A stretch of 64,000 bases of DNA from Abyssibacter profundi (GTDB lineage: Bacteria > Pseudomonadota > Gammaproteobacteria > Nevskiales > OUC007). The translations under genes and the position numbers were made by a program. The DNA lies in the NCBI RefSeq assembly GCF_003151135.1, contig NZ_QEQK01000015.1, positions 136-64,135 on the forward strand, written 5' to 3'. Below the pieces are notes generated by a model. That model had not been told where the DNA came from. It made no database searches and saw nothing but the letters and a program-made list of their open reading frames with translations. Shown in pieces: positions 17,721-24,407 of the stretch. Position 1 is the stretch's first letter, and every line of letters starts with the position of its first letter.

Positions 17721-18337
17721 CCGGCGCCGCGTCCACCGCGGCGCTTCGCGACGATGTGGCCGCGCTGTCGGCGGCGCTGGATGCCGGTGACCTCACCCAG
17801 TTTCACGAAATCGTCGCCCGGCTCAACGAGGACCGGGCCAACCGCGTGATCAACGGTTTGCAGTGCGTGAGCCGCAACCTGGCCAAGGCTTTGAACCAGC
17901 TGGCGCTGGATGAGCGGCTGGTGCGTTATGCCGGCAGCGACATGCCGGATGCCTGCGAGAGGCTAAGCCACGTGATGCAAATGACCGAGGATGCCGCCAA
18001 CCGCACGCTCGACCTGGTGGAAGCCACGCAGGCCGAACTACCTGGGCTGGCCACCGCTGCCGGCGAAACCGCCGTGGACGGCTTGCGCAAAAACCTGTCC
18101 GCCATTGCCGAAGCCCAGGCCTACCAGGACCTCAGCGGACAGGTGATCCGCCGGGTCATCCAGTTGGTCAAAGGCGTGGAAAACGCGCTGGCAGATCTGC
18201 TAGACCTCGCGGGTCTGGATGTTGCCGGTGCCCAGCCGGAACCGCACATCGCCGGAGGCCCAGCATTGGTTGGCCTGGACAATCACGGATCAACCCAGGC
18301 TCAAGCTGACGACCTGCTGGCCGATCTAGGACTGTAG
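17717..18337 (+). CDS. cheZ: CheY-P phosphatase CheZ
   Basis: Dephosphorylates CheY-P. 206 residues from a GTG overlapping cheY. Long helical hairpin with the catalytic segment [16 protein letters not shown] (the QD-x-x-GQ motif whose Gln enters the CheY active site) and a C-terminal CheY-docking peptide [11 protein letters not shown] after a flexible linker. Its presence with cheY and cheA marks the F6-type flagellar system. Confidence 0.95.
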   Translation: MTGAASTAALRDDVAALSAALDAGDLTQFHEIVARLNEDRANRVINGLQCVSRNLAKALNQLALDERLVRYAGSDMPDACERLSHVMQMTEDAANRTLDLVEATQAELPGLATAAGETAVDGLRKNLSAIAEAQAYQDLSGQVIRRVIQLVKGVENALADLLDLAGLDVAGAQPEPHIAGGPALVGLDNHGSTQAQADDLLADLGL

Positions 18338-18399
18338 AGGCGCGCGGCGACCCGGTCCGGGTCGTGGCGCCGCATAGCACTGTCGTTAGAGGCCGACCC

Positions 18400-20412
18400 A
18401 TGGATCAAGAACTGCTGGCTGACTTTCTGACCGAGGCGGGCGACATGGTCGATGCCCTCGGCGAGCAGATCGTCGCCTTCGAACAGTCCGACGCCGACCC
18501 CGAGCAGCTCAACGCGCTGTTCCGCGTCTTCCACACGATGAAGGGCAGTGCCGGGTTTCTCGAAATCCAGCCCATGGTGGATCTCTGCCACGCGGCTGAG
18601 GAGCTCATGGGCGCCGTGCGCAAGGGGGCCCTGGACATCAGCCCCGAGATCATCGACGGCATTTCACAAAGCGTCAGCTGGCTGGACCAAGCACTGGCCG
18701 AGTTATCCAATGGCGAGGCGATCACGCCTGCCGATCCGGCACTGATTGCATCGCTGGAAGCTGCCTGCCGCGGGGAGTCTCCGCCCGCACCCGAGCCGCA
18801 GGCCGAGCCCGTTCCCGAGCCAGCGGTGGACGTGGATGCCATTCTCGGTGAGGAAACCGGCGAACCCATTAGCGATGATGATTTCGAGGCCTTGCGAGCC
18901 GCCTTTCACGGCTCGGAGCCGGCTGCGGCCGGTAGCGCCAAGCGCGAAGTGGATGTCGATGCGATTCTCGGTGAAGAGACCGGCGAGCCGATCAGCGATG
19001 ATGACTTCGAGGCCTTGCTTGATGCCTTCCACGGCAACGAGCCCGCAGCACCGCCGGCCGCAGCGCCCGCTGAGCCGTCGACGCCCGCGGCTGCGCCTGT
19101 TGCAGCTGCGCCGCGAGCGGCCGCAGCCCCCGCGGCCAAACCGGCTGATCAAGCGCCAAAGAAGGCGCGGGTGGAGACGTCCATCCGCATCGATACGGAC
19201 CGGCTGGACGCCGTGGTCAATCAGGTCGGCGAACTGGTGCTGGTGCGAAACCGGCTCAAGCGCCTGCGAGAATCCGTTGACGATCCGCTGCTCGACCGCA
19301 CCCTGGGCCACCTGGACCAGGTGACCACCGGCCTGCAAAGCTCGGTGATGCTCATGCGCATGCAGCCGGTGCGCAAGGTGTTCTCCAAAATTCCGAAAAT
19401 CGTCCGCGACCTGTCGCGGACCTTGAACAAGAAGATCGAGGTTGTGCTGGAAGGCGAGGACACCGAACTGGACCGCACGCTGGTCGAGTCGCTGTCCGAG
19501 CCGCTGGTCCATCTGGTGCGCAACGCGGTGGATCACGGTATCGAAATGCCGGCCGAGCGCCTGGCCGCGCGCAAGCCCGAAGTGGGGCGCTTGACGCTGG
19601 CCGCGCAGCAGGTCGGTGACCACATCCACATCGAAATTCGCGACGACGGCGCCGGTATCGATCCGTCCGTGATTCGCGCCAAGGCAATCGAGAAAGGCGT
19701 GATTGATCGCGAATCGGCGGCGCGCCTGGACGGTCAGGAATGCCTGGATCTGATTTTTCAGCCCGGGTTTTCCACCCGTGATGCCGTCTCCGAAGTCTCG
19801 GGGCGCGGTGTGGGCATGGATGTTGTCCGCTCCAAGATTGTCGAACTCAATGGCAGTGTGGAGATCACGTCCGAAGTCGGCGAGGGGTCGGCGTTCCTGA
19901 TCAGACTGCCTCTGACCCTGGCGATTCTGCCGGCGTTGATGGTGACGGTGAGCGGCCGCGAGTTCGCCATACCCGTGACCGCGATTGAGGATGTCTCGCG
20001 TTTCGACAGCACCCGTGTCGAGTGCATGGGCAGTCGCGAGGTCTTGCGCCGCGAGGAAGACGTCATCGCGCTGGTGCGCATGGAACACTGGGTCGGGCGG
20101 CCATCTGCCGCCGATCAGCAGCATTGCGTGATTGTCGATGTGGGCCGCGAACGCCGCGCGCTGCTCGTCGACGATGTACCGGGCCGCGAAGAGATCGTCG
20201 TCAAGCCTTTGGGCAAGATGATGGGCGGATTGGCTGGCATCGCCGGGGCCAGTGTCACCGGCGATGGTGGCATCGCCCTGGTGCTCGATCTGCCCGGTCT
20301 GCTCAAACAGGTTTCACCGGCCTACTCGGCGCCCCGGTCCGCACCGCCACCCATGCCTGCCGCACAGCCGGCAGCCGCCGGCGCGGACGACATGGACCTG
20401 GAGCTGTTCTAG
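18400..20412 (+). CDS. cheA: Chemotaxis histidine kinase CheA, flagellar cluster
   Basis: 670 residues. P1 phosphotransfer domain with phospho-His45 in FRVFHTMKGSAGF; a long linker (about 125-260) with no globular P2 but two near-identical 35-residue segments 41 residues apart; P3 dimerisation helices (RLDAVVNQVGELVLVRNRLK), P4 ATPase with HLVRNAVDHGIE, DDGAGID and GRGVGMDVV, and the P5 CheW-like domain. The protein ends in MDLELF. The start ATG 18400 follows a GAGG-like site. Stop codon interlocks with the convergent acetyltransferase in CTAG. cheB, normally next, is missing. Confidence 0.95.
   Translation: MDQELLADFLTEAGDMVDALGEQIVAFEQSDADPEQLNALFRVFHTMKGSAGFLEIQPMVDLCHAAEELMGAVRKGALDISPEIIDGISQSVSWLDQALAELSNGEAITPADPALIASLEAACRGESPPAPEPQAEPVPEPAVDVDAILGEETGEPISDDDFEALRAAFHGSEPAAAGSAKREVDVDAILGEETGEPISDDDFEALLDAFHGNEPAAPPAAAPAEPSTPAAAPVAAAPRAAAAPAAKPADQAPKKARVETSIRIDTDRLDAVVNQVGELVLVRNRLKRLRESVDDPLLDRTLGHLDQVTTGLQSSVMLMRMQPVRKVFSKIPKIVRDLSRTLNKKIEVVLEGEDTELDRTLVESLSEPLVHLVRNAVDHGIEMPAERLAARKPEVGRLTLAAQQVGDHIHIEIRDDGAGIDPSVIRAKAIEKGVIDRESAARLDGQECLDLIFQPGFSTRDAVSEVSGRGVGMDVVRSKIVELNGSVEITSEVGEGSAFLIRLPLTLAILPALMVTVSGREFAIPVTAIEDVSRFDSTRVECMGSREVLRREEDVIALVRMEHWVGRPSAADQQHCVIVDVGRERRALLVDDVPGREEIVVKPLGKMMGGLAGIAGASVTGDGGIALVLDLPGLLKQVSPAYSAPRSAPPPMPAAQPAAAGADDMDLELF
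18826..19053 (+). repeat. Tandem duplication in the CheA linker (period 123 bp)
   Basis: Two copies, 18826-18930 and 18949-19053, encode VDVDAILGEETGEPISDDD followed by FEAL and AFHG; they differ at only a few residues (RA versus LD before AFHG). Codon differences between copies show that the duplication is not brand new. The core ISDDDFEALLDAFHG aligns with FliM LSQDEIDALLHG. Confidence 0.9.
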
Positions 20413-20897
20413 CCGTCCGCCACAGGCTTCATGGGCAGGGGCTTGACCATGGCGTATCGCGAGATCGCGACGCCGTTTCGATGGACCCGCTCTTCGCGCA
20501 CCACCTCGAACCCGTGGCGGCGGAATACGGGCATGGCAACCCGGCTGGCCGCGGTGGTTAGCCGGGGCTGAGCCTCTGCACGCAGGGCATCTTCCGCTGC
20601 GCGCAGCAAGGTGCCGGCCATACCGCAGCGAACATGGTCGGGGTCGGTGTAGAGCAGATCGATGTGCCCTTTGTGGTCGTAGCTGATGAAGCCTGCAATC
20701 TGGCCTAGGCGCTCTACCACCAGCGTGGTCTGGCCGGTGAGGCGTCGTGACCAGGCCGGGTGGTCCGGGGTCGCCGGCGCCCAGGCCGCAATCGCTTCGG
20801 CGGAGTAGTGGCCGGGTGCCAGGCTCCGCACCGACCGCTGCAGCAGCGACCACAACAGAGGGGATTCGGCTGAGCGTGCGGGTCGGAGCGTAGACAT
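20409..20897 (-). CDS. GNAT-family N-acetyltransferase
   Basis: 162 residues from ATG 20897. Single GNAT domain: helix AESPLLWSLLQRSVRSLAPG, the strand GQIAGFISYDHKGHIDLLYTDP, the acyl-CoA loop CGMAGTLLRAAEDAL, and VFRRHGFEVVREE near the end, resembling YafP/ElaA-like acetyltransferases. Substrate unknown. It runs against the surrounding che/mot genes and occupies the place where cheB stands in related clusters. Its TAG stop shares CTAG with the cheA stop. Confidence 0.75.
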   Translation of the reverse strand: MSTLRPARSAESPLLWSLLQRSVRSLAPGHYSAEAIAAWAPATPDHPAWSRRLTGQTTLVVERLGQIAGFISYDHKGHIDLLYTDPDHVRCGMAGTLLRAAEDALRAEAQPRLTTAASRVAMPVFRRHGFEVVREERVHRNGVAISRYAMVKPLPMKPVADG

Positions 20898-20958
20898 GAT
20901 CTTAAGTGTCTCAGAGCCGGTGCCGTGTGGGAATCGAGCCACAATCGGGGTGGTCGCT

Positions 20959-20985
20959 TCAAGAAATTGACGCCCAAGCCGACAA
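20959..20985 (+). promoter_or_regulatory. Sigma-28 promoter for motC-motD-cheW
   Basis: TCAAGAAA-N11-GCCGACAA. The -35 TCAAG and -10 GCCGA-AA agree with the FliA consensus (TAAAGTTT or TCAAG, spacer 11, GCCGATAA) with one mismatch in the -10. It lies 72 bp upstream of motC in a gap with no other gene. fliA itself is encoded 4 kb upstream. Confidence 0.8.
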
Positions 20986-21057
20986 ACCTCGGGTAGAGGC
21001 GGTTCGTATTCCGCCGCGTCATTCGCCCGAACCCTGACCGGCTTCGAGACCCAACGC

Positions 21058-21795
21058 ATGGACAAACTGAGCATTGCAGGCTTGCTGCTAGCACTGGGCG
21101 CCGTTTTTGGGGGCAGCACCCTCAAGGGCAGTGGCGCCGCTGCGCTGGTCAGCCCGGCGGCGTTTGTCATCGTCATCGTTGGGACTATCGCTGCCATTCT
21201 GGTCCAGACCCCAGGCGACACATTCCGCCGTGCCCTGGGCATGGCGCGTTGGGTGTTCCGACCGCCGAAGCAGGATGTGGATGCCCAGATTCAAACCGTG
21301 GTCCTGTGGGCGCGGCGTGTTCGGCAGCAGGGGCTGCTGGGCCTGGAATCGGTGGTGGGGTCGGTGTCCGATCCCTTTGTGCGTCGCGGGCTGCAAATGC
21401 TGGTCGATGGCGCCGAGCCTGGCCAGATTCGCGCGGCACTCGATGTGGAACTCGACACCCTGGAGGGGCGTGATGTGGCCGCTGCCCGCGTATTCGAAGG
21501 CATGGGGACTTACGCCCCGACCATGGGCATCATCGGCGCGGTGATGGGTCTGATGGCCGTCATGCAAAACCTGAGCGACCCGGACAAGCTGGGGGCGGGC
21601 ATCGCCGCCGCATTCGTCGCCACGGTCTACGGCATCGGGCTGGCCAATCTGCTGTTCCTGCCCATGGCCTCCAAGCTCAAGGCCACGGTGGCGGGGCAGT
21701 CGCGGCACCGTGAGCTGCTCATCGAGGGGCTGGTTGCGATCGCCGATGGCGAACACCCGAGCATGATCGAGTCCCGGTTGCAGGGCTTCAAGTAA
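21058..21795 (+). CDS. motC: Flagellar motor stator protein MotC (MotA-like)
   Basis: 245 residues, the pore-forming, FliG-contacting stator subunit. Four transmembrane helices in the MotA arrangement: LSIAGLLLALGAVFGG and AAFVIVIVGTIAAILVQTPG near the N-terminus, a cytoplasmic loop, then GMGTYAPTMGIIGAVMGLMAVM and AAFVATVYGIGLANLLFLPM. The position downstream of cheA and before motD identifies the MotCD-type stator. Its stop overlaps motD by one base. Confidence 0.93.
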   Translation: MDKLSIAGLLLALGAVFGGSTLKGSGAAALVSPAAFVIVIVGTIAAILVQTPGDTFRRALGMARWVFRPPKQDVDAQIQTVVLWARRVRQQGLLGLESVVGSVSDPFVRRGLQMLVDGAEPGQIRAALDVELDTLEGRDVAAARVFEGMGTYAPTMGIIGAVMGLMAVMQNLSDPDKLGAGIAAAFVATVYGIGLANLLFLPMASKLKATVAGQSRHRELLIEGLVAIADGEHPSMIESRLQGFK

Positions 21796-22706
21796 TGGCG
21801 CGTCGCCGCTCATCGCCGATCGACGAGCACGCCAACACCGAGAGCTGGGCCATCCCCTACGGTGATCTGGTGACGCTGCTACTCGCGTTTTTTGTCGTGA
21901 TGTACGCCACCTCGACCGCGAACGAGGGCAAATACCGCGTGCTGTCCGATGCCCTGAATGCCGCCTTTGCTGGCGCACCGCGAACCATCGACCCCACGTT
22001 AAGCCAGGGCACGCCGATGAAGGCGGGGCAGCATTTGGTGGAGTCGCCGTCGGCATTCGATTCACCCACCTTTGCCCAGTCTGCGGCCGTTCAGCCGGCG
22101 ACGCGTCATCCCGACAGTGCGCCGGGCGTGACCACCTTGGATCTGCTGGAGGAAGCCGTCGTGCGTGATTTGCGCCGCCGGATCTTTTCGGAGCAGGTCT
22201 TCGTCAAGCGAACGGCCAAGGGGTTGGAGGTCGAACTGGATGCGGACCTGCTGTTTGCCAGCGGTGTTGCCGAAATCTCGACGGAGGCGGAGACGTTGAT
22301 CCGCCACCTCGCCGGAATTCTGACGCCTTATCCCAACGGCATCACCGTGGAAGGCCACACGGACAACGAGCCGATCCGCACCCTTCGTTTTCCATCCAAC
22401 TGGGAGTTGTCGGCTGCACGTGCGGTCAGTGTGGTCCGCCTGCTCACCGACAGCGGCATCGGTCCGGCGCGTCTAAGTGTGCAGGGATACGGGGAATTCC
22501 AGCCGATTGCTGACAACAGCAGTGGCGCGGGCCGGGCACGGAATCGGCGCGTGGTGCTGGTGATCGGTGAGACGCCGGGCGCGGCGGGGGGCAGACCCAG
22601 CGCCTCGACCATGGCCAGACGGGGCGGCGACCTGGAAGCCGGCGGCTCCGGTCGGCGCGGTCCGAATCCTGCACCACAGGCCCGAGATTCACGCGAAGGC
22701 GTTTGA
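21795..22706 (+). CDS. motD: Flagellar motor stator protein MotD (MotB-like)
   Basis: 303 residues. N-terminal transmembrane helix carries the proton-carrier Asp (WAIPYGDLVTLLLAFFVVMY); a plug/linker region follows; the OmpA-like peptidoglycan-binding domain includes ITVEGHTDNEPIRT, NWELSAARAVSVVRLL and GYGEFQPIADNSSGAGRARN. The last 45 residues are Gly/Arg-rich and probably disordered. Coupled to motC, with cheW 1 bp downstream. Confidence 0.94.
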   Translation: MARRRSSPIDEHANTESWAIPYGDLVTLLLAFFVVMYATSTANEGKYRVLSDALNAAFAGAPRTIDPTLSQGTPMKAGQHLVESPSAFDSPTFAQSAAVQPATRHPDSAPGVTTLDLLEEAVVRDLRRRIFSEQVFVKRTAKGLEVELDADLLFASGVAEISTEAETLIRHLAGILTPYPNGITVEGHTDNEPIRTLRFPSNWELSAARAVSVVRLLTDSGIGPARLSVQGYGEFQPIADNSSGAGRARNRRVVLVIGETPGAAGGRPSASTMARRGGDLEAGGSGRRGPNPAPQARDSREGV

Positions 22707-22707
22707 G

Positions 22708-23211
22708 ATGTCCAGCCCAGCCCTGATGGAAAAACTGTTCCAGACCGCGGTTGATATCGAGGCCGAGGCCCCGGAACCCACCACGCGCTGGCTGACCTTC
22801 AGCCTGCTCGAGAACCGCTACGCCATCGAGATCGACCAGATTCGGGAGATTCTCAGGCCCTGCGAACCGACACCCGTGCCGGGCGCGCCGAACTGGATGC
22901 TGGGTGTCATTAATCTGCGTGGCGCGATTGTCACCGTGTTGTCGCTGCACACCATGCTCAACAGGCCCGTACCGGAGCCCAGCGAGCAGCAGCGCGTACT
23001 CGTCACCGACATCACGGGTGAGCCGGTGGGGCTCACGGTTGATGCGGTCGGCGATGTGTGGAACGCGCCCGACCGGCTTTTCGAGCCAGCGCCGAAGGTG
23101 GCGGATTCCAAGGAAGCCCTGCCCGTGGCGGGCGTCTTCCAGCGCAAGGACTACCCGTTGATGGTGCTGGACGTCCAGGCGGTCCTGGGCCGCATCGGAG
23201 CCTTGGTCTGA
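22708..23211 (+). CDS. cheW: Chemotaxis coupling protein CheW
   Basis: 167 residues; two SH3-like subdomains linking CheA P5 with receptors. Segments WLTFSLLENRYAIEIDQIRE, MLGVINLRGAIVTVLSL, and PVGLTVDAVGDVWNAP are diagnostic. ATG 22708 matches the family boundary; the frame extends upstream within motD. Positional equivalent of the cheW at the end of Pseudomonas motCD clusters, but the ParA/ParC partner genes seen there are absent. Confidence 0.93.
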   Translation: MSSPALMEKLFQTAVDIEAEAPEPTTRWLTFSLLENRYAIEIDQIREILRPCEPTPVPGAPNWMLGVINLRGAIVTVLSLHTMLNRPVPEPSEQQRVLVTDITGEPVGLTVDAVGDVWNAPDRLFEPAPKVADSKEALPVAGVFQRKDYPLMVLDVQAVLGRIGALV

Positions 23212-23636
23212 TGGCCCCCGAACTGCTCGTCATGGTCGGCGCCAGTGTCATGGGCTGCGGCTGCGTGGCCGGCTTGTGGCTGGTGACGCACCGATTGCAG
23301 CGACTGGCCGAGGCGCAGCAGCAACTGGTCGGTCAGCAGACGGCCGACCGTGCAACCGTTGGAGCACTGGGTCGCGCCATTCAGCAACTGCGGGTGGAGT
23401 GCAATCACATGGCCGCGCAGGCAGCCGGGCGTGATGACCTGCGCGATGCGCTTGCCCAAATCGACCGCGTGGCCGACGCCCAGCGCGCCCTGGAGCGGCG
23501 CTGGGGCCTGGAGCACGCCCGCAGCCTGGCACGCGATGGCATCGCCACCGACCTGCTGGTTAAGGAATACGGCCTCACCCCGGCTGAAGCCCGCCTTATC
23601 GCGCGGTTGGAGCCGAACACGGTGCAGGCACATTAA
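23211..23636 (+). CDS. DUF2802 domain protein at the end of the mot/che operon
   Basis: 141 residues. One N-terminal transmembrane helix (LLVMVGASVMGCGCVAGLWLV), then a helical, probably coiled-coil cytoplasmic part rich in Ala, Gln and Arg, ending in a small conserved block GIATDLLVKEYGLTPAEARLI typical of DUF2802. Found next to cheW in many polar-flagellate gammaproteobacteria; role unknown. Overlaps cheW by TGATG. Confidence 0.8.
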   Translation: MAPELLVMVGASVMGCGCVAGLWLVTHRLQRLAEAQQQLVGQQTADRATVGALGRAIQQLRVECNHMAAQAAGRDDLRDALAQIDRVADAQRALERRWGLEHARSLARDGIATDLLVKEYGLTPAEARLIARLEPNTVQAH

Positions 23637-23649
23637 TGCGCATTCGCGC

Positions 23650-23676
23650 TACAGAACCCTTCGAGTCTGCCGATAA
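23650..23676 (+). promoter_or_regulatory. Sigma-28 promoter for the second chemosensory cluster
   Basis: TACAGAAC-N11-GCCGATAA: a perfect -10 and an 11-bp spacer, with a weaker but recognisable -35. Located 29 bp upstream of the STAS gene that heads the cluster, in the gap after the DUF2802 gene. Confidence 0.75.
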
Positions 23677-23704
23677 GTCAGACAAGACCCCGCGGGAGAA
23701 TGTC

Positions 23705-24013
23705 ATGTCCCATACCGCACTGAAGCTGAACCTGGACGGTGAACTGTCCATTCGCGAAATTTCGACGCTGCATGCACGGCTGATGGATGCCCGTACCAGC
23801 GAGGAGCCCGTGACCCTGGACGGCGAGCATGTTGTTCGCGTTGACACGCCCGGGCTGCAACTGCTCGCCAGCTTTGTCAGCGAGCGCGCCAGTTGTGGCC
23901 GGCAGACGAGCTGGTCTGCCGCCTCAGCGGCGCTGCGGGATGGTGCCCGTCTGCTGGGTCTTGAATCACTGCTCGCCCTTGACTCCCTCCAGACCGACTC
24001 GGAGACCCACTGA
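23705..24013 (+). CDS. STAS-domain protein (anti-anti-sigma fold)
   Basis: 102 residues, a lone STAS domain: LKLNLDGELSIREISTLHARL, VTLDGEHVVRVDTPGLQLLASFV. In SpoIIAA-like proteins the central loop is D-x-S-G with a phosphorylatable Ser; here it reads VDTPGLQ, so Thr would be the acceptor if any. GGGAG precedes ATG 23705. Leads the cheY-cheA-cheW cluster and overlaps cheY by one base. Similar STAS genes accompany che clusters in other gammaproteobacteria; exact role unclear. Confidence 0.8.
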   Translation: MSHTALKLNLDGELSIREISTLHARLMDARTSEEPVTLDGEHVVRVDTPGLQLLASFVSERASCGRQTSWSAASAALRDGARLLGLESLLALDSLQTDSETH

Positions 24014-24375
24014 TGAAAAAGATTCTTGCCGTTGATGACTCGCCCTCCATGCGCCAGATGGTGGCCTACACCCTGCGCGATGCCGGGTTTGACGTGGAAG
24101 AAGCCGAGGATGGCCAGGTCGCGCTGGATAAGGCGAAGTCCAATGCCTACTCGCTGGTGCTGGCCGACGTGAACATGCCGAATATGGACGGCATCACGCT
24201 GGTGCGTCAGCTCCGTGGGCTGGACAGCTACAAGTTCACGCCGTTGCTGATCCTGACCACCGAAGCCGGGGCCGACAAGAAGGCCGAAGGCAAGCAGGCC
24301 GGTGCCACCGGCTGGCTGGTCAAGCCTTTCAATCCCGACCAGCTGATCTCGGTTGTCCAACGCGTTTTGAACTGA
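24013..24375 (+). CDS. cheY: CheY-type response regulator, second cluster
   Basis: 120 residues, one receiver domain. Acidic pair in ILAVDDSPSMRQM, phospho-Asp52 in VLADVNMPNMDG, Thr in ILTTEAG, and Lys in WLVKPFNPDQL. No output domain. Upstream of its likely kinase CheA and coupled to the STAS gene (TGATG). Confidence 0.95.
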   Translation: MKKILAVDDSPSMRQMVAYTLRDAGFDVEEAEDGQVALDKAKSNAYSLVLADVNMPNMDGITLVRQLRGLDSYKFTPLLILTTEAGADKKAEGKQAGATGWLVKPFNPDQLISVVQRVLN

Positions 24376-24407
24376 TCGATCACCCCAACTGACAAGGCGT
24401 AGCGCCC

